50,866 nucleotides of DNA from Secundilactobacillus folii (GCF_009720675.1 NZ_WNJO01000014.1:1-50866), one strand, 5' to 3'; counted from the stretch's first letter, positions 28,218 to 39,021 are shown. Made by a program: numbers and translations. The notes: generated from the letters alone by a model not told the origin.

Positions 28218-30884
28218 TTACTGTGCAGTCTGTAAAGCTGCTAAACGGTCTTTAGTAGCTTGTAATTTTGATTCATTTTCAGCCTGCTTTTGACGCTCAC
28301 CTTCGACCACCTCATCAGGTGCATTTTCAACGAAGCGGTTGTTTGCAAGTTTCTTTTTAGCGCGGTCAACTTCAGACTCAAACTTCTTGATATCTTTTTG
28401 TAACCGTGCGGCCTCATCATTTAAATCAACCAGTTCAGCCAATGGTACATAAACTTCAGCATCGGTAATGATCCCGGTCATTGCTAATTTTGGTGCCTTA
28501 ACATCAGGACCAATTTGCAGTTCCTTTGGGTGAACAAAACGGTCAATGTAATCGCGGTTGGATTCAAAAACGTGAGTCAACTCTGCATCATCGGTCTTGA
28601 TCAACACGTCAATTTCGGATGACATTGGTGCGTTGGCTTCCGCACGAATGTTACGGACCGCTTTGATCAATTCGATCAGTTTAGCCATCTGAGCCTCGGC
28701 CTTTTCATTTTCAAACGCCTTATGAGTGACTGGATATTGGGCGGTCACCAGTGAATGGCCTTCGTGTGGCATCGTGAGCCAAATTTTTTCAGTCACGAAT
28801 GGCATGATGGGGTGTAACAGGCGTAACGTTTGATCCAAAACATAGGCTAAAACGTTACGCGTCTTGTCCTTAGCATCCTCGTCATCACCAGTCAAGATTT
28901 CCTTACTCATTTCAATGTACCAGTCGCAAAAGTCACTCCAGATAAAATCATAAAGTGCTCGGCCAGCTTCACCAAAATTAAACTTTTCAAACTGTTCAGT
29001 CACTTGCGCAACCGTTTTGTTCAGACGACTTAGGATCCAACGGTCAGCCAAGTCCCACTGACTCTCATCAGGTAATTCGGGCTTGCTCATAGCGCCTAAG
29101 TTCATAATGACGTATCGGCTGGCATTCCAGATCTTGTTGATGAAATTCCAAGCGGCGTCCATCTTGGTGTAAGTGAACCGAATATCTTGACCAGGCGTCG
29201 AACCATTCGACAAGAACCAACGTAAGGCATCAGCACCATACTTATCAATAACATCCATTGGGTCGATCCCATTACCAAGGGATTTACTCATCTTACGACC
29301 CTGTTCATCACGAATTAAGCCGTGCAGTAAAACGTGTTCAAACGGCCGTCGACCAGTAAATTCAAGGCTTTGAAAAATCATCCGTGATACCCAGAAGAAA
29401 ATAATATCGTAGCCGGTAACCAACGTGTTCGTTGGGAAGTACCGTTTGTAATCAGGGGCGTCCGTGTTCGGCCAGCCCATGGTTGAAAACGGCCACAAAG
29501 CACTTGAGAACCAGGTATCAAGCACGTCTTTATCCTGTTCCCAATTTTCGATATCCTTCGGCGGTTGTTCGTCAACGTAGATCTCACCGGTCTTCTTGTT
29601 GTACCAGGCAGGGATCTGATGACCCCACCACAGCTGGCGGGAAATTACCCAATCGTGGATATTATCCATCCACTGTTCAAAGATCTTTTCAAATCGTTCG
29701 GGCACAAAATCGACTTTATCATCCGTTTCTTGGTTCTTCAAGGCTTGTTCAGCCAGTGGTTTCATTTTAACAAACCACTGCGTCGACAGCCGTGCCTCAA
29801 CTTGGACACCAGTCCGTTCCGAATGCCCAACTGAGTGGACGATGGGATCGATAGCAATCATTAAGCCTTGATCCTGCAAGTCTTTAACCATTGCTTTGCG
29901 AGCTTCAAAACGGTCCATACCGGCGTACTTACCCGCCTTTTCGTTCATTGAGGCGTCTTCATTCATGGTGTTGATTCGTTCCAAATGGTGCCGGTTACCA
30001 ACCAAAAAGTCATTTGGATCATGGGCTGGAGTGATTTTCACAGCCCCAGTACCAAATTCTGGATCCGCGTGTTGATCAGCGATAATCGGAATTTCACGAT
30101 TTGCTAACGGTAAAATGACCTTTTTACCGACAACATCTTTATAACGTTCATCGCTTGGGTTCACTGCCACGGCAGTATCGCCCATCATCGTTTCGGGCCG
30201 AGTGGTTGCAATTTCAATGTAATCCTTACCGTTCAGCTTGGTCTGACCGTCAGCAAACTTGTATTTAACATGATAAAAGGCACCCTTATCATCCTTATGG
30301 ATAACTTCAATGTCGGAAAGAGCTGTTCGGGCCTGCGGATCCCAGTTAATGATGTACTCACCGCGGTAGATCAACCCTTTTTTGTAAAGTTGAACGAAAA
30401 CTTTTTTCACGGCCTCTGACAGCCCCTTGTCCAACGTGAACCGCTCACGGGAATAGTCAAGCGAAAGACCAAGCTTCGCCCATTGTTGCTTAATGGTATT
30501 CGCGTATTCGTCTTTCCATTCCCAAACCTTTTCAATAAACTTCTCTCTGCCAAGGTCGTAACGGCTAATGCCTTGCTCACGAAGTTTAGCTTCAACCTTC
30601 GCCTGCGTTGCAATTCCGGCATGATCCATTCCTGGCAACCAGAGAGTATCATAGCCCTGCATCCGCTTTTGCCGAATGATCATATCCTGCAGTGTTGTAT
30701 CCCAAGCGTGACCTAAATGCAGCTTTCCAGTAACATTTGGCGGCGGAATAACGATTGAATATGGGTGGGCTTTCTTATCCCCACTAGGTTTGAATAATCC
30801 GTCTGCAAGCCACTGGTTATACCGTCCAGCTTCAACAGACTGAGGATCGTACTTGGGTGGCATTTCTGTTGACTTATCTGTCAT
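28218..30884 (-). CDS. valS: Valyl-tRNA synthetase
   Basis: Class I aminoacyl-tRNA synthetase charging tRNA-Val, 888 residues, normal length. The HIGH motif appears as [14 protein letters not shown] near residue 48 and KMSKS as [10 protein letters not shown] near 530; the editing domain lies between. The C-terminal coiled-coil arm (about 815-885, rich in Lys/Glu/Ala) is typical of ValRS. ATG 30884 follows an AAGGGAAGAG RBS. Expression is controlled by the T-box leader just upstream. Confidence 0.97.
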   Translation of the reverse strand: MTDKSTEMPPKYDPQSVEAGRYNQWLADGLFKPSGDKKAHPYSIVIPPPNVTGKLHLGHAWDTTLQDMIIRQKRMQGYDTLWLPGMDHAGIATQAKVEAKLREQGISRYDLGREKFIEKVWEWKDEYANTIKQQWAKLGLSLDYSRERFTLDKGLSEAVKKVFVQLYKKGLIYRGEYIINWDPQARTALSDIEVIHKDDKGAFYHVKYKFADGQTKLNGKDYIEIATTRPETMMGDTAVAVNPSDERYKDVVGKKVILPLANREIPIIADQHADPEFGTGAVKITPAHDPNDFLVGNRHHLERINTMNEDASMNEKAGKYAGMDRFEARKAMVKDLQDQGLMIAIDPIVHSVGHSERTGVQVEARLSTQWFVKMKPLAEQALKNQETDDKVDFVPERFEKIFEQWMDNIHDWVISRQLWWGHQIPAWYNKKTGEIYVDEQPPKDIENWEQDKDVLDTWFSSALWPFSTMGWPNTDAPDYKRYFPTNTLVTGYDIIFFWVSRMIFQSLEFTGRRPFEHVLLHGLIRDEQGRKMSKSLGNGIDPMDVIDKYGADALRWFLSNGSTPGQDIRFTYTKMDAAWNFINKIWNASRYVIMNLGAMSKPELPDESQWDLADRWILSRLNKTVAQVTEQFEKFNFGEAGRALYDFIWSDFCDWYIEMSKEILTGDDEDAKDKTRNVLAYVLDQTLRLLHPIMPFVTEKIWLTMPHEGHSLVTAQYPVTHKAFENEKAEAQMAKLIELIKAVRNIRAEANAPMSSEIDVLIKTDDAELTHVFESNRDYIDRFVHPKELQIGPDVKAPKLAMTGIITDAEVYVPLAELVDLNDEAARLQKDIKKFESEVDRAKKKLANNRFVENAPDEVVEGERQKQAENESKLQATKDRLAALQTAQ

Positions 30885-30921
30885 CTAATCTCTTCCCTTC
30901 TTGAATTGATTGCTATGTAAG

Positions 30922-31155
30922 AAAAAAGCACTCCGTCCTATCAACATAGGACGAAGTGCTTCGCGGTACCACCTAAATTGGGCTTTTAACCCCTCTTAAT
31001 AACAATCGTTAACGGATGTCACTCCGGTCAGGCCTACTAGTGTTCAGCCCGACAGCTCACAAGTTACCTTCAATCAGCGGTGCGAAAAACGTTCCAGCCT
31101 AGCGTTTTCTCTCTGCACGGCACCTACGATCTACTCTCTTGCTCATTGCTTATAC
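30922..31155 (-). promoter_or_regulatory. Valine T-box leader of valS
   Basis: On the minus RNA: an AGTA loop motif near 31127, AGAGAG, a candidate Val specifier GTA preceded by GAAG near 31065, the T-box AGGTGGTACCGCG (30974-30962), and a terminator stem of about 15 bp (30946-30960 with 30927-30941) plus TTTTTT. Uncharged tRNA-Val should favour read-through into valS. Confidence 0.9.
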
Positions 31156-31160
31156 TCGCT

Positions 31161-31189
31161 ATGATAGCCAATTTTTGATTACTCGTCAA
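31161..31189 (-). promoter_or_regulatory. Promoter of valS, overlapping the 3' end of tpx
   Basis: Minus strand TTGACG (31189-31184), 17 nt, TATCAT (31166-31161). The -35 lies inside the last codons of tpx. Confidence 0.75.
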
Positions 31190-31688
31190 CTCTATCCGTC
31201 ATTTTTTCTAAAGCGGCCAGTGCAGCCAAGTAATCTGGTTCGTCGGTAATCTCCGGAACAATCTCCTCATAGGTGATCTTCCCTTCTGCATCAGTAATGA
31301 TGATTGAACGCGCTAAAAAACCGAGGTTGGGCAAATACAAATCGGTAGCATACCCAAATGACAGTTCCTCATCGGATAAAACCTGCAAATTTGTCACACC
31401 TTCCGCAGCACACCAGTTCTTTTGCTGCTGAATAGTATTGTTAGAGATCGTTACAAAAGTCGCATCTGGATAATGGTCAGCCTGCTGGTTAAACTTGCGC
31501 GTCTGCGTACTGCAGACTGGTGTATCTAAGTCGGGAACAATGGACAGAACCAGTGGCTTGCCCAAAAGTTGCGCCATTTTAACTTTTTCATCGTTTTGAT
31601 TGAAAACTTTAAACTTTGGCAACTGCTCACCAACTTGTGGCGGCGTTCCCTCCAGCTTGGCAGCCTCACCATTAAATGTAACTTGCAT
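31179..31688 (-). CDS. tpx: Thiol peroxidase (Tpx, atypical 2-Cys peroxiredoxin)
   Basis: Reduces hydrogen peroxide and organic peroxides with thioredoxin as reductant; cytosolic. The peroxidatic Cys sits in DTPVCSTQT (Cys59) and the resolving Cys in NWCAAEGV (Cys93), the Tpx spacing. The 169 residues match the family. ATG 31688 has AAGGAGTGG upstream. It lies between thiI and valS on the same strand but is separated from thiI by a hairpin. Confidence 0.95.
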   Translation of the reverse strand: MQVTFNGEAAKLEGTPPQVGEQLPKFKVFNQNDEKVKMAQLLGKPLVLSIVPDLDTPVCSTQTRKFNQQADHYPDATFVTISNNTIQQQKNWCAAEGVTNLQVLSDEELSFGYATDLYLPNLGFLARSIIITDAEGKITYEEIVPEITDEPDYLAALAALEKMTDRVDE

Positions 31689-31799
31689 GAATTACCACTC
31701 CTTTAGTCGAACCTTGACGGTCAACTTTTAGGTTAAATTTACCGCGATAAAGCTCGAAAAGCAAGGCAATATCATCGAAATTTTACGATAACTAAAATC

Positions 31800-31834
31800 G
31801 CAATCAAACTGCCAAAGTCTGACAGTTTGATTGC
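31800..31834 (-). terminator. Terminator of thiI
   Basis: Perfect 12-bp stem (31800-31811 with 31823-31834), 11-nt loop, followed on the minus strand by GATTTTAG. It lies about 68 bases past the thiI stop. Confidence 0.6.
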
Positions 31835-31901
31835 AAAAGAGATGACAACGATTAATTTGATTACCACTTCAAGTTTATTTGTTTAACCGCAGAAATCACG
31901 C

Positions 31902-33119
31902 TTACAGAAGCTCAGCAAAAACTTCTTGTTGCTGATTCATGAAGTTATCACCTGGTTTAATTTCAGAAACCACAATACCATCCAGAGCCTCTTTCATTAG
32001 CCCCTCAACATCGATCAGTTTCTCAAAGTTGCGCGTCTTCTCCAGATCTGGCCGTGTTTTTGGTGCTGGTGGCGTGAAAATGGTACAGCAATCTTCAAAC
32101 GGTAAAATCGACAAATCGTAGGTATCAATTTGTTCGGCGATCTTAATGATCTCAGTCTTATCCATTGATACCAATGGCCTCAAAACGGGTAACGTGGTGA
32201 CATCATTAATTGCCATCATGCTTTCTAGTGTCTGAGAAGCAACCTGACCCAACGATTCACCTGTGAAGACGCCTTTATCCCCGCGGGCCAGTGAAATGGC
32301 CGCAGCAATTCGTAACATCATCCGCCGTTGAATAGTCATCAAATAACCTTCGGGAATCTTCTCTTTGATCGTTTCTTGAGCATGGGTAAACGGGACTTGA
32401 ATAAATTGGATACTCCCAGCATAGCCGGCTAACTTAGCGGTCAGATCCTTAGCCTTAGCTAGAGCCTGTTCACTCGTATATGGCGGGCTGTAGAAGTGCA
32501 CCATATCCAGTTGAACTCCCCGCTTCATGCCTAAATATGCCGCCACCGGTGAATCAATGCCACCAGAGAGCATCATGGTGGCTTTACCACCAGTTCCAAC
32601 GGGCAGACCACCTGCGCCTTGAATGGTTTCACTGCTCAAAAAGATACCGTTCAAACGGACTTCTACACGTAACGTAATATCAGGATGCTTCATTTTAACT
32701 TTGATACCTGGGATATGACGTAAAATATGCCCGCCTAACTTATCATTAATTTGATTGGTATCGTACTCGTAGTGGTGATCCTGACGTCTGGTATTAATTT
32801 TAAATGTCATTCCCGGTTGGAATTGGGCCTGAATCATTTCAAGCGCTGTGTCCTTAACAGCATCAAAATTCTTCTCCAATTTAATCACTGGCGAAAAATT
32901 TTCAATGCCAAAGACACCCTTAAGCCGTTTAATGACTTGATCTGTATCGTACCCATTCAGGGCCACGTGTAAGCGGTCATATTGGGCGCGAATATTAAGG
33001 CCTTGGAATTCGTGCAAACTGCGTCGAACGTTGCGGCCCAGTTGACGAATAAAGTCTTTACGGTTCTTACCCTTGGTAGAGAGTTCACCGTAACGCACCA
33101 TAATTTCAGAATATTGCAT
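31902..33119 (-). CDS. thiI: tRNA 4-thiouridine synthetase ThiI
   Basis: Adenylates and thiolates U8 of tRNA. An N-terminal ferredoxin-like/THUMP region (about 1-165) precedes the PP-loop ATPase [13 protein letters not shown] near residue 182. The 405 residues end without a rhodanese domain, as usual in Gram-positives, where a dedicated cysteine desulfurase (nifS here) hands over sulfur directly. ATG 33119 has AAAAGGGGAT upstream, 23 bases after nifS. Confidence 0.95.
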   Translation of the reverse strand: MQYSEIMVRYGELSTKGKNRKDFIRQLGRNVRRSLHEFQGLNIRAQYDRLHVALNGYDTDQVIKRLKGVFGIENFSPVIKLEKNFDAVKDTALEMIQAQFQPGMTFKINTRRQDHHYEYDTNQINDKLGGHILRHIPGIKVKMKHPDITLRVEVRLNGIFLSSETIQGAGGLPVGTGGKATMMLSGGIDSPVAAYLGMKRGVQLDMVHFYSPPYTSEQALAKAKDLTAKLAGYAGSIQFIQVPFTHAQETIKEKIPEGYLMTIQRRMMLRIAAAISLARGDKGVFTGESLGQVASQTLESMMAINDVTTLPVLRPLVSMDKTEIIKIAEQIDTYDLSILPFEDCCTIFTPPAPKTRPDLEKTRNFEKLIDVEGLMKEALDGIVVSEIKPGDNFMNQQQEVFAELL

Positions 33120-33142
33120 ATGGATCCCCTTTTCGTTCTTGA

Positions 33143-34291
33143 TTATGCTGACAGTACTTTGAATTTATCATAAAGTTGATCAAATACTTGGTTGAACTGA
33201 TCGGCTTCAGCCAGCGTGTTATGATCGTCTAAAGAGATCCGAATCGCACTAGTAGAAAGATTTTCTGGTATGTGCATTGCAGTTAGCGTACTGGAAGCCA
33301 CGTGTTTCTTAGAACTGCAGGCACTAGTCGTTGAAATGTAGATATCGTGCTCTTCAAAGGCGTGCACGATAGTCTCGCCTCGGACGCCCTGAATGGCAAA
33401 ACAAAGAATGTGAGGGGCAAAATCAGCGCCCGTTTCAGAAAATGTTGTCACTAATGGAAATTGTTTAACGTGATCAAATATCCGCTGCTTAATTTGTCGT
33501 TCCAAGGCCACTTTTTGATCTTCATCAGTTAATAATAACCTGAGAGCCTTGGCCATGGCAGCAATTGCTGGCAGATTTTCAGTTCCACTGCGCAGATTTC
33601 GTTCCTGACCGCCGCCAGTCATCAAAGGCGCAATCTTCCGGCCACGACGAGCGTAAATGAAACCGATCCCTCGTGGAGCGTGAAACTTATGGCCTGAAAA
33701 GGTCACAAAATCAACCCGGTCGTTCATGATCAAATCTTGAATACCCTTGCCAATCCCTTGAACGGCGTCAATGTGATAGTGAATCTTGGGGTAGTTTTTT
33801 AAGACCTCAGCGACTTCTTTGAGTGGCTGAATTGTCCCAATTTCATTGTTAACGGCCATCACAGAAACCAAAATAGTTGTTGGCCGAATCGCAGCTTTCA
33901 AATCATCAACTGAAATACGGCCGTGCTTATCAACCGGTAGATACGTAACATCGTAGCCCAGTTGTTTTAACTGTTCCATCGAATTATGAATTGCTGGGTG
34001 TTCAACAGCAGTTGTAATGAGATGCTTACCGAACTGCCGTTTTTCAATGGCGGTTCCTTTGACGACCCAGTTGTCACCCTCGGTACCACCACTGGTGAAA
34101 AGGATCTCACTTTGAGAAGCGCCTAGCAAATCGGCAATTTGTTTGCGGGACTGTTCAAGCAAGTTAAAGGCTTGTTCGCCAAATTGATGCAGACTAGAAG
34201 GATTACCCCAGACTTGTTGACTTACGGTATCGTAAGTGGAAACAACTTCGGGATCCGCCTTGGTAGTTGCACTATTATCAAAATAAATCAT
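33143..34291 (-). CDS. Cysteine desulfurase (NifZ/IscS-like) dedicated to ThiI
   Basis: PLP enzyme that removes sulfur from cysteine. The N-terminal [13 protein letters not shown] is the class V aminotransferase start; the PLP lysine is in [11 protein letters not shown] (near residue 204) and the catalytic Cys in [10 protein letters not shown] (near 323). It is 382 residues long. Its position directly before thiI and after ezrA matches Bacillus nifZ-thiI, supporting a role in tRNA 4-thiouridine rather than iron-sulfur assembly. Confidence 0.93.
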   Translation of the reverse strand: MIYFDNSATTKADPEVVSTYDTVSQQVWGNPSSLHQFGEQAFNLLEQSRKQIADLLGASQSEILFTSGGTEGDNWVVKGTAIEKRQFGKHLITTAVEHPAIHNSMEQLKQLGYDVTYLPVDKHGRISVDDLKAAIRPTTILVSVMAVNNEIGTIQPLKEVAEVLKNYPKIHYHIDAVQGIGKGIQDLIMNDRVDFVTFSGHKFHAPRGIGFIYARRGRKIAPLMTGGGQERNLRSGTENLPAIAAMAKALRLLLTDEDQKVALERQIKQRIFDHVKQFPLVTTFSETGADFAPHILCFAIQGVRGETIVHAFEEHDIYISTTSACSSKKHVASSTLTAMHIPENLSTSAIRISLDDHNTLAEADQFNQVFDQLYDKFKVLSA

Positions 34292-34349
34292 ATATCCTAT
34301 GCCTCTTTGTTTTAGATTGGTTCGACTCCAACCACGTAGACTGGGATTG

Positions 34350-34378
34350 ATTATAATGGATTAGGATGGGGAAAGCAA
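34350..34378 (-). promoter_or_regulatory. Candidate promoter of nifS-thiI
   Basis: Minus strand TTGCTT (34378-34373), 17 nt, perfect TATAAT (34355-34350), 59 bases upstream of the desulfurase start. The gap 34379-34541 beyond it holds nothing I recognise. Confidence 0.55.
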
Positions 34379-34541
34379 GCACCGGACGTAAGCGAGACCA
34401 TGATAAAAATCGGTCTACAAACAAACCAGCTAAAGTTTAGGAGTGCTTCTTTAACGCGAAAATCATCAACTTGTTCACCGTAATTTAGTTCCCTGACCCA
34501 ATACAAGTTGATAACTTAGCCTTTCATCAGACACCAAAAAA

Positions 34542-34752
34542 TGGGGCGAAACTCGGTTAGAGCCCATAGTGTAGACAAAGAGCGCCGTGGATTCCTGGTT
34601 CTGGAATCTGCGGCGCTCTTTGCATGCATGGCAGGGAGCTGAATTTTGACGCCCGTTTAGACCATGGACAGTCTTGAAGGTTGAGTCATATTTTTAACGA
34701 CCTCTGTGTGAAAATATTAGTTCGATACTTACCAATATTAACTTTTGCCCCT
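34542..34752. repeat. Palindromic intergenic element, copy 2 (about 210 bp)
   Basis: Reverse complement of the element at 19443-19649 from end to end: same central hairpin (34577-34595 with 34603-34621, two wobble positions on the plus RNA) and the same ACTTACCAATATTAACTTTTG segment at the far end. It fills the gap between ezrA and the nifS promoter and ends 18 bases from the ezrA stop. Confidence 0.75.
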
Positions 34753-34769
34753 ACCTCTGCACGTATCAT

Positions 34770-36512
34770 TTACTGTTGATCTGTCTCCTCATCAGTAACA
34801 GGTTCATCAGACGATGCCTTAGCTTGATAGTATCGATCTTCCAACTTTTTGTAGGCGCCTGCATCAACTTGGTCAACGGCAGTGGCGATGGTCTCCAAGC
34901 TCTTGGCATAGTCGAAATCTTCATCAAAAAGGCGCTGGGCTTCCTTGCTGGCAGTTGCCACTTCCTCGTTTGTGATCCGATAGCGGTTGGCATATTGAAT
35001 CAGTTGCTCTGCCAATTGCGCAGAATCAACCAGGTCCTCTGTCTTTTCACTCAAAATATCTAAGTCAGACTGAATCATGATGAGCTGTTTGGTAATGTCT
35101 TCCATGTCAATTTGAACCTGGTTCATATCATCATTCAATTTATCGATCTCATCACTAACAACTTGGTAATAATCAAGGTAACTTTTAGCAACTCCTGGTA
35201 GATTCAAATTTTCAACTTCCCGACGAATGCTGTGCAGTTTAAATTCGAACTTCTGCAAAGTTTGCTTGGCCTGCTCTTCTTCCTGAGCAAGACCAGCCAC
35301 TGAATCGTTGATCTCCTGTTGCTGCTTTTCAATCTGAGTCAAATCTTGAGCTTGCCGAGTCTGACGAGCTTCGACTTCCGTGTAGATTGCTTCATTATTG
35401 TGGACGGCTTCCACATCTTTTTGATAAGCCGTTTCAATGTTTCTGATCTGTTCAGCAAACTCCCGCGCGGTTTCCAGTTCGTTATGGTCTAAAGTATAGT
35501 TGAGATTCAAACGCTCTAGTTCACGAGTCAGCAACGTATTTTGGTTCTTAGCATGGGAAATGAACTTGGCTAAATAATCCAGCTTCTCATTGACCTTCGG
35601 CTTAGCAGCCATTTCTTTTTGCATGAGGTCGTAAAAGTGATCGATCTTTGTCGACAGCGCCGTATCTACTTGTTGAACGTTATCCAGATTCAGCTTTGCC
35701 AACTGAGCCTTACTATTTTTAATCTCGGCAGGTAACGCAGCAATCTGGTCATGCAAGTCAGCTTCTGGAAACTGATAACCCTGTTCGCTGAGTTCTTTTT
35801 CACCCTGTTTAAGTTCATCAATTTGGGTTGGAAATTCAGTTTCGAGGTTCTTGACCAACGGCGGAATCATTTCCAACATGTCGTCAAGGTGGTCCGTATC
35901 CGATTGAAGTTGATCCAACAGTTTTGCTGCCGCTTCATGATCGCCTTGACTGGTGAGTTCTCGAAAGTGATCGTTATCGTCTTCCAGTTTTCCAAGTTGG
36001 GTTTCCAGTCCATCGATAGCATCACCATACATAAAGTTCTTTGCCAGCAGTGTCTTCCGGAGCGACTGATACTTGGCCTCCAGTGATTTAACGGCCTGTT
36101 TATGTTGGGCATCGATCTTCTTAAGTTCCTGGATCCGTTTTTGAATTTGATCAATTGCCTGTTGAGCAACATTTAAAGACTGGGTGGCCTTATTGGTTGC
36201 TTGCTGAGCAGTTAATACCCGGTACTGCTTAGCGTTGTTGATCGCATCGTTGATCTGTTTTTCCAACCTTGGCAGCCGGTTTTTATTCAGGTCCTCATAA
36301 TCGTTAGTGAGGTCTTTAACCTGCTCCAACGTTTTACCAGTCAGGCTCATAGCCTTAACTTCCGCTACGGCAGTTCCCAGCGCATCCAACGAAAGTTCAG
36401 TTCTTTGTTCATCGATTCCCTTCAACCGCCGAATCAAGTACTGCTGGTAAATTAAAATCGCAGCGTAAATGACGATTGCCAGGATAACGATACCTATTAA
36501 AACCCTAAACAT
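34770..36512 (-). CDS. ezrA: Septation ring formation regulator EzrA
   Basis: Membrane-anchored negative regulator of FtsZ ring formation. One N-terminal transmembrane helix (about 3-25) is followed by basic residues and some 540 residues of heptad-rich coiled coil, the known spectrin-like EzrA fold. The length of 580 is close to the 560-575 usual in Bacilli. The C-terminus is acidic. ATG 36512 has ACGGGGA upstream; it is divergent from msrC and precedes nifS-thiI as in Bacillus. Confidence 0.94.
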   Translation of the reverse strand: MFRVLIGIVILAIVIYAAILIYQQYLIRRLKGIDEQRTELSLDALGTAVAEVKAMSLTGKTLEQVKDLTNDYEDLNKNRLPRLEKQINDAINNAKQYRVLTAQQATNKATQSLNVAQQAIDQIQKRIQELKKIDAQHKQAVKSLEAKYQSLRKTLLAKNFMYGDAIDGLETQLGKLEDDNDHFRELTSQGDHEAAAKLLDQLQSDTDHLDDMLEMIPPLVKNLETEFPTQIDELKQGEKELSEQGYQFPEADLHDQIAALPAEIKNSKAQLAKLNLDNVQQVDTALSTKIDHFYDLMQKEMAAKPKVNEKLDYLAKFISHAKNQNTLLTRELERLNLNYTLDHNELETAREFAEQIRNIETAYQKDVEAVHNNEAIYTEVEARQTRQAQDLTQIEKQQQEINDSVAGLAQEEEQAKQTLQKFEFKLHSIRREVENLNLPGVAKSYLDYYQVVSDEIDKLNDDMNQVQIDMEDITKQLIMIQSDLDILSEKTEDLVDSAQLAEQLIQYANRYRITNEEVATASKEAQRLFDEDFDYAKSLETIATAVDQVDAGAYKKLEDRYYQAKASSDEPVTDEETDQQ

Positions 36513-36612
36513 CTAATCCCCGTCCTTCGTGACCAAAAATATAACTTTATGTATATGAAATAGTTATGTTTGATTTTTCATCGAATAGCCATTAAAATCT
36601 ATAACAGCTTAA

Positions 36613-36621
36613 ATTATAGCA
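36613..36621 (-). promoter_or_regulatory. Extended -10 promoter of ezrA
   Basis: Minus strand TGC then perfect TATAAT (36618-36613), giving a leader of about 94 nt to ezrA. No strong -35. Confidence 0.55.
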
Positions 36622-36686
36622 TACCTAGCGAAAAGGCTTCATGCGAATTTAAACATTCGTAAACTAAAAAGTAAGAAGGTACTAAT

Positions 36687-37160
36687 ATGACGGAAACTAA
36701 GACCACCGTTTCAATGATGAATCAACAGTTAGACGCTCTGTTATACGATGAACACAATTTGATTGCTAACCTCAGTAACGCCTCAGCTTTACTAAATCAA
36801 AGTATGACAGATTTAAACTGGGCTGGCTTCTATCTTTATCAGCCAAAAGATGATGAGCTGATTTTAGGTCCCTTCCAAGGCAACGTTGCATGTGTACACA
36901 TTAAAAACGGCACTGGCGTTTGTGGAACTGCTCTGCAGCAGCAAGAACCGCAGCTTGTTCGTGACGTACACGAATTTCCCGGTCACATCGCCTGTGATTC
37001 TGCCAGCAATAGTGAGGTTGTGATCCCGTTAACCAAGGATGGTATTAAACTTGGTGTCATGGATCTTGACTCACCTAAAATTGGGCGTTTTACTGAAGAC
37101 GACCAAGCAGAGCTGGAACAATTTGCTGCCATTCTACTGAAACATATTGACATTCAGTAA
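36687..37160 (+). CDS. msrC: Free methionine-(R)-sulfoxide reductase, GAF domain (MsrC/YtsP)
   Basis: A 157-residue single GAF domain that reduces free methionine-R-sulfoxide. All three conserved cysteines are present: NVACVHI, GTGVCGTAL and GHIACDSAS; the flanking SNSEVVIPL is also characteristic. It is preceded by GAAGGT and transcribed plus-strand, divergent from ezrA and just ahead of the rpsD promoter, the ytsP-rpsD neighbourhood seen in bacilli. Confidence 0.93.
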   Translation: MTETKTTVSMMNQQLDALLYDEHNLIANLSNASALLNQSMTDLNWAGFYLYQPKDDELILGPFQGNVACVHIKNGTGVCGTALQQQEPQLVRDVHEFPGHIACDSASNSEVVIPLTKDGIKLGVMDLDSPKIGRFTEDDQAELEQFAAILLKHIDIQ

Positions 37161-37163
37161 AGA

Positions 37164-37192
37164 TTGGCAGTATACTGGCGTTTGTGTAAAAT
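37164..37192 (+). promoter_or_regulatory. Promoter of rpsD
   Basis: TTGGCA (37164-37169), 17 nt, TAAAAT (37187-37192), beginning 4 bases after the msrC stop; predicted start near 37199. Confidence 0.7.
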
Positions 37193-37198
37193 AATGCA

Positions 37199-37340
37199 GC
37201 GGTGAGCGGTAAGCTCGTCAACAGATCACTGCCAAATGGTGGTTCAGTAAGTAACCTGCGGCTGCACAAGGCGAAAACTGCAAAGGGATCTGCACGAATA
37301 TCAAACTCACGTTAGATTATTTTACTCCAACTAAAAATAT
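37199..37340 (+). promoter_or_regulatory. Probable ribosomal protein S4 leader (autoregulatory)
   Basis: A leader of about 158 nt between the rpsD promoter and start, with GC-rich pairing segments (for example GGTGAGCGG, CTGCGGCTGCACAAGG). In Firmicutes S4 represses its own mRNA through a structured leader at this place. I recognise the context and length; I did not confirm the fold. Confidence 0.5.
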
Positions 37341-37356
37341 TGGAGGAACCAAATTT

Positions 37357-37962
37357 ATGTCACGTTATACTGGACCAAGCTGGCGGGTTTCACGTCGTCT
37401 TGGTGTATCACTTTCAGGTACTGGTAAAGAATTAGCACGTCGGCCTTTTGCACCCGGCGAACACGGTCAAGGCCGTCGTTCAAAGTTGTCCGAATATGGC
37501 ACTCAACTTCGTGAAAAGCAAAAGCTGCGTTTCACCTATGGTTTGACTGAACGTCAATTCCACAACTTGTTCGTGCGTGCTGGCAAGATCCGTGAAGGTA
37601 AGCATGGTGTTAACTTCATGATCTTACTTGAACGTCGCCTTGACAACGTCGTTTACCGTTTAGGTTTGGCTACGACACGTCGCCAAGCTCGTCAATTGGT
37701 TAACCACGGTCACATCACCGTTGATGGTAAGCGTTTGGACATCCCTTCTTACGAAGTTAAGCCTGGTCAAGTGATCAGCGTTCGTGAAAAGTCAAAGGAT
37801 ATGCAAGTCATCAAGGATGCTGTAGAAGCAGTTGTTGGCCGTCCACCATACGTTGAATTCGATGCTGACAAGCTTGAAGGTAAGCTTGTTCGTGAACCAC
37901 AACGTGAGGAACTGGATGCTGATATTGACGAATCACTTATCGTTGAATTCTACAACCGTTGA
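37357..37962 (+). CDS. rpsD: 30S ribosomal protein S4
   Basis: Primary 16S-binding assembly protein, 201 residues. Starts [15 protein letters not shown]; the S4 RNA-binding domain covers about residues 91-150 ([27 protein letters not shown] in parts: [21 protein letters not shown]). No zinc-binding cysteines are present, so it is the Cys-minus form. GGAGGAACC precedes the ATG; a strong terminator follows, so it is monocistronic. Codon use looks highly biased, as expected. Confidence 0.98.
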   Translation: MSRYTGPSWRVSRRLGVSLSGTGKELARRPFAPGEHGQGRRSKLSEYGTQLREKQKLRFTYGLTERQFHNLFVRAGKIREGKHGVNFMILLERRLDNVVYRLGLATTRRQARQLVNHGHITVDGKRLDIPSYEVKPGQVISVREKSKDMQVIKDAVEAVVGRPPYVEFDADKLEGKLVREPQREELDADIDESLIVEFYNR

Positions 37963-37978
37963 TTCACAAATGATTATC

Positions 37979-38018
37979 AAAAAACGATTTGCACGAACCC
38001 GTGCAAATCGTTTTTTTT
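37979..38018 (+). terminator. Terminator of rpsD
   Basis: Perfect 17-bp stem (37979-37995 with 38000-38016), AACC loop, ending in eight T. Because the left arm begins with six A it could also work for minus-strand transcripts. Confidence 0.92.
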
Positions 38019-38249
38019 CGATTGGGTGACAAAATCCGTTTAAACATAAAGGATAGTAATACCCCAAGTGGGCACCTTGAAACTTGAGAGTTGAGGTGCA
38101 CCCACGAAATCGAAATTTTTTCTGAAGGTACCCGTCAAAACTCACTTTTGGTATCATCGCCAACTGTATTTTGATTTTTAACACCGATTCAAGCTAGATG
38201 GTAATCAAGATTGGAGTCGACTTTCATCAATGAAATTAATGACGTCTGC

Positions 38250-38846
38250 CTATTTAATTAATTCAGCAAAAATTGGTCGAAGTTCAATACTGACCCGTAA
38301 TAACTCCGATTGAACCTGAGCAGGTTGCAAAAAGATGTTATCGCCCCTAAACCACTGCTTTCCCACCATAAAATCGGCTTGTTGAACCCTTCGATAGTGG
38401 TTAAGTTGAGCGATTAACCCCGCTGGTGTGAGGTCACGATAAGATTTAGCAGTATGGTTAGGGCTGATTTGATAATTCCCACTCAACTCAGTCAGCTTTG
38501 GCAATAATGCTTCCCATCTCGCAATCATCTTTTGGCGTTCCTTGGCTTCTGCTAGAGTCGCAAGCCAAACAAATAAACGGTCATCCCAAAACCCAATCAT
38601 TAAATGTGGCATCATTTTATAGCCCCTCGGATTAGTGCTAAATGCAATCCAAGTATTCATTGGTGGATTTTTATGCCGCCGTAAATGTTTGGCGATATGC
38701 GGGTAAATGGCCTGAGCAAGTGACAAGCCTTTAATGACTTTCGGTGCTAGTGCCTCAAACTTAGGATCGATTCTGGCACGAATACCAGCCATTCGTCCCG
38801 AAAGCGTCGGGTCATCAAAGATCTCAAAATCTGATTCGGTAAACAA
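38250..38846 (-). CDS. YktB-like protein (DUF1054, UPF0637)
   Basis: A 198-residue protein of the DUF1054 family: it begins FTESDFEIFDDPTLSGRMAGIRARIDPKFE and carries the characteristic HLRRHKNPPMNTWIAFS and YKMMPHLMIGFWDD segments (quoted in parts). The function is unknown; known structures are compact alpha/beta proteins. Start choice: GTG at 38855 overlaps its own RBS, whereas TTG at 38846 has AGGTGA 5 bases upstream, so I prefer TTG. It is divergent from yueI. Confidence 0.84.
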   Translation of the reverse strand: MFTESDFEIFDDPTLSGRMAGIRARIDPKFEALAPKVIKGLSLAQAIYPHIAKHLRRHKNPPMNTWIAFSTNPRGYKMMPHLMIGFWDDRLFVWLATLAEAKERQKMIARWEALLPKLTELSGNYQISPNHTAKSYRDLTPAGLIAQLNHYRRVQQADFMVGKQWFRGDNIFLQPAQVQSELLRVSIELRPIFAELIK

Positions 38847-39021
38847 TCTAATCACCTCTATTTGGATTTGAAGGATTGCAAATCATCCCTAAGATCACAT
38901 TCCTTGTTCAGCCATGTTACAATGTATTTTACAGTCAATTCGCATCTTGCTTCATGTTCATATCAGGATGCATCTGATAATTTCAAACAAATCTATTATA
39001 TAAGAAAGTTGGTGTTACGCA

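Noticed and set aside
38068-38105. Hairpin GTGGGCACCT / AGGTGCACCCAC downstream of the DUF1054 gene
   Set aside because: The arms pair only with a 2-base bulge and neither strand has a T-run; not enough for a terminator call.
37933-38184. 83-residue minus-strand open frame downstream of rpsD
   Set aside because: It runs through the strong rpsD terminator hairpin and into the rpsD coding end; no RBS and no family.
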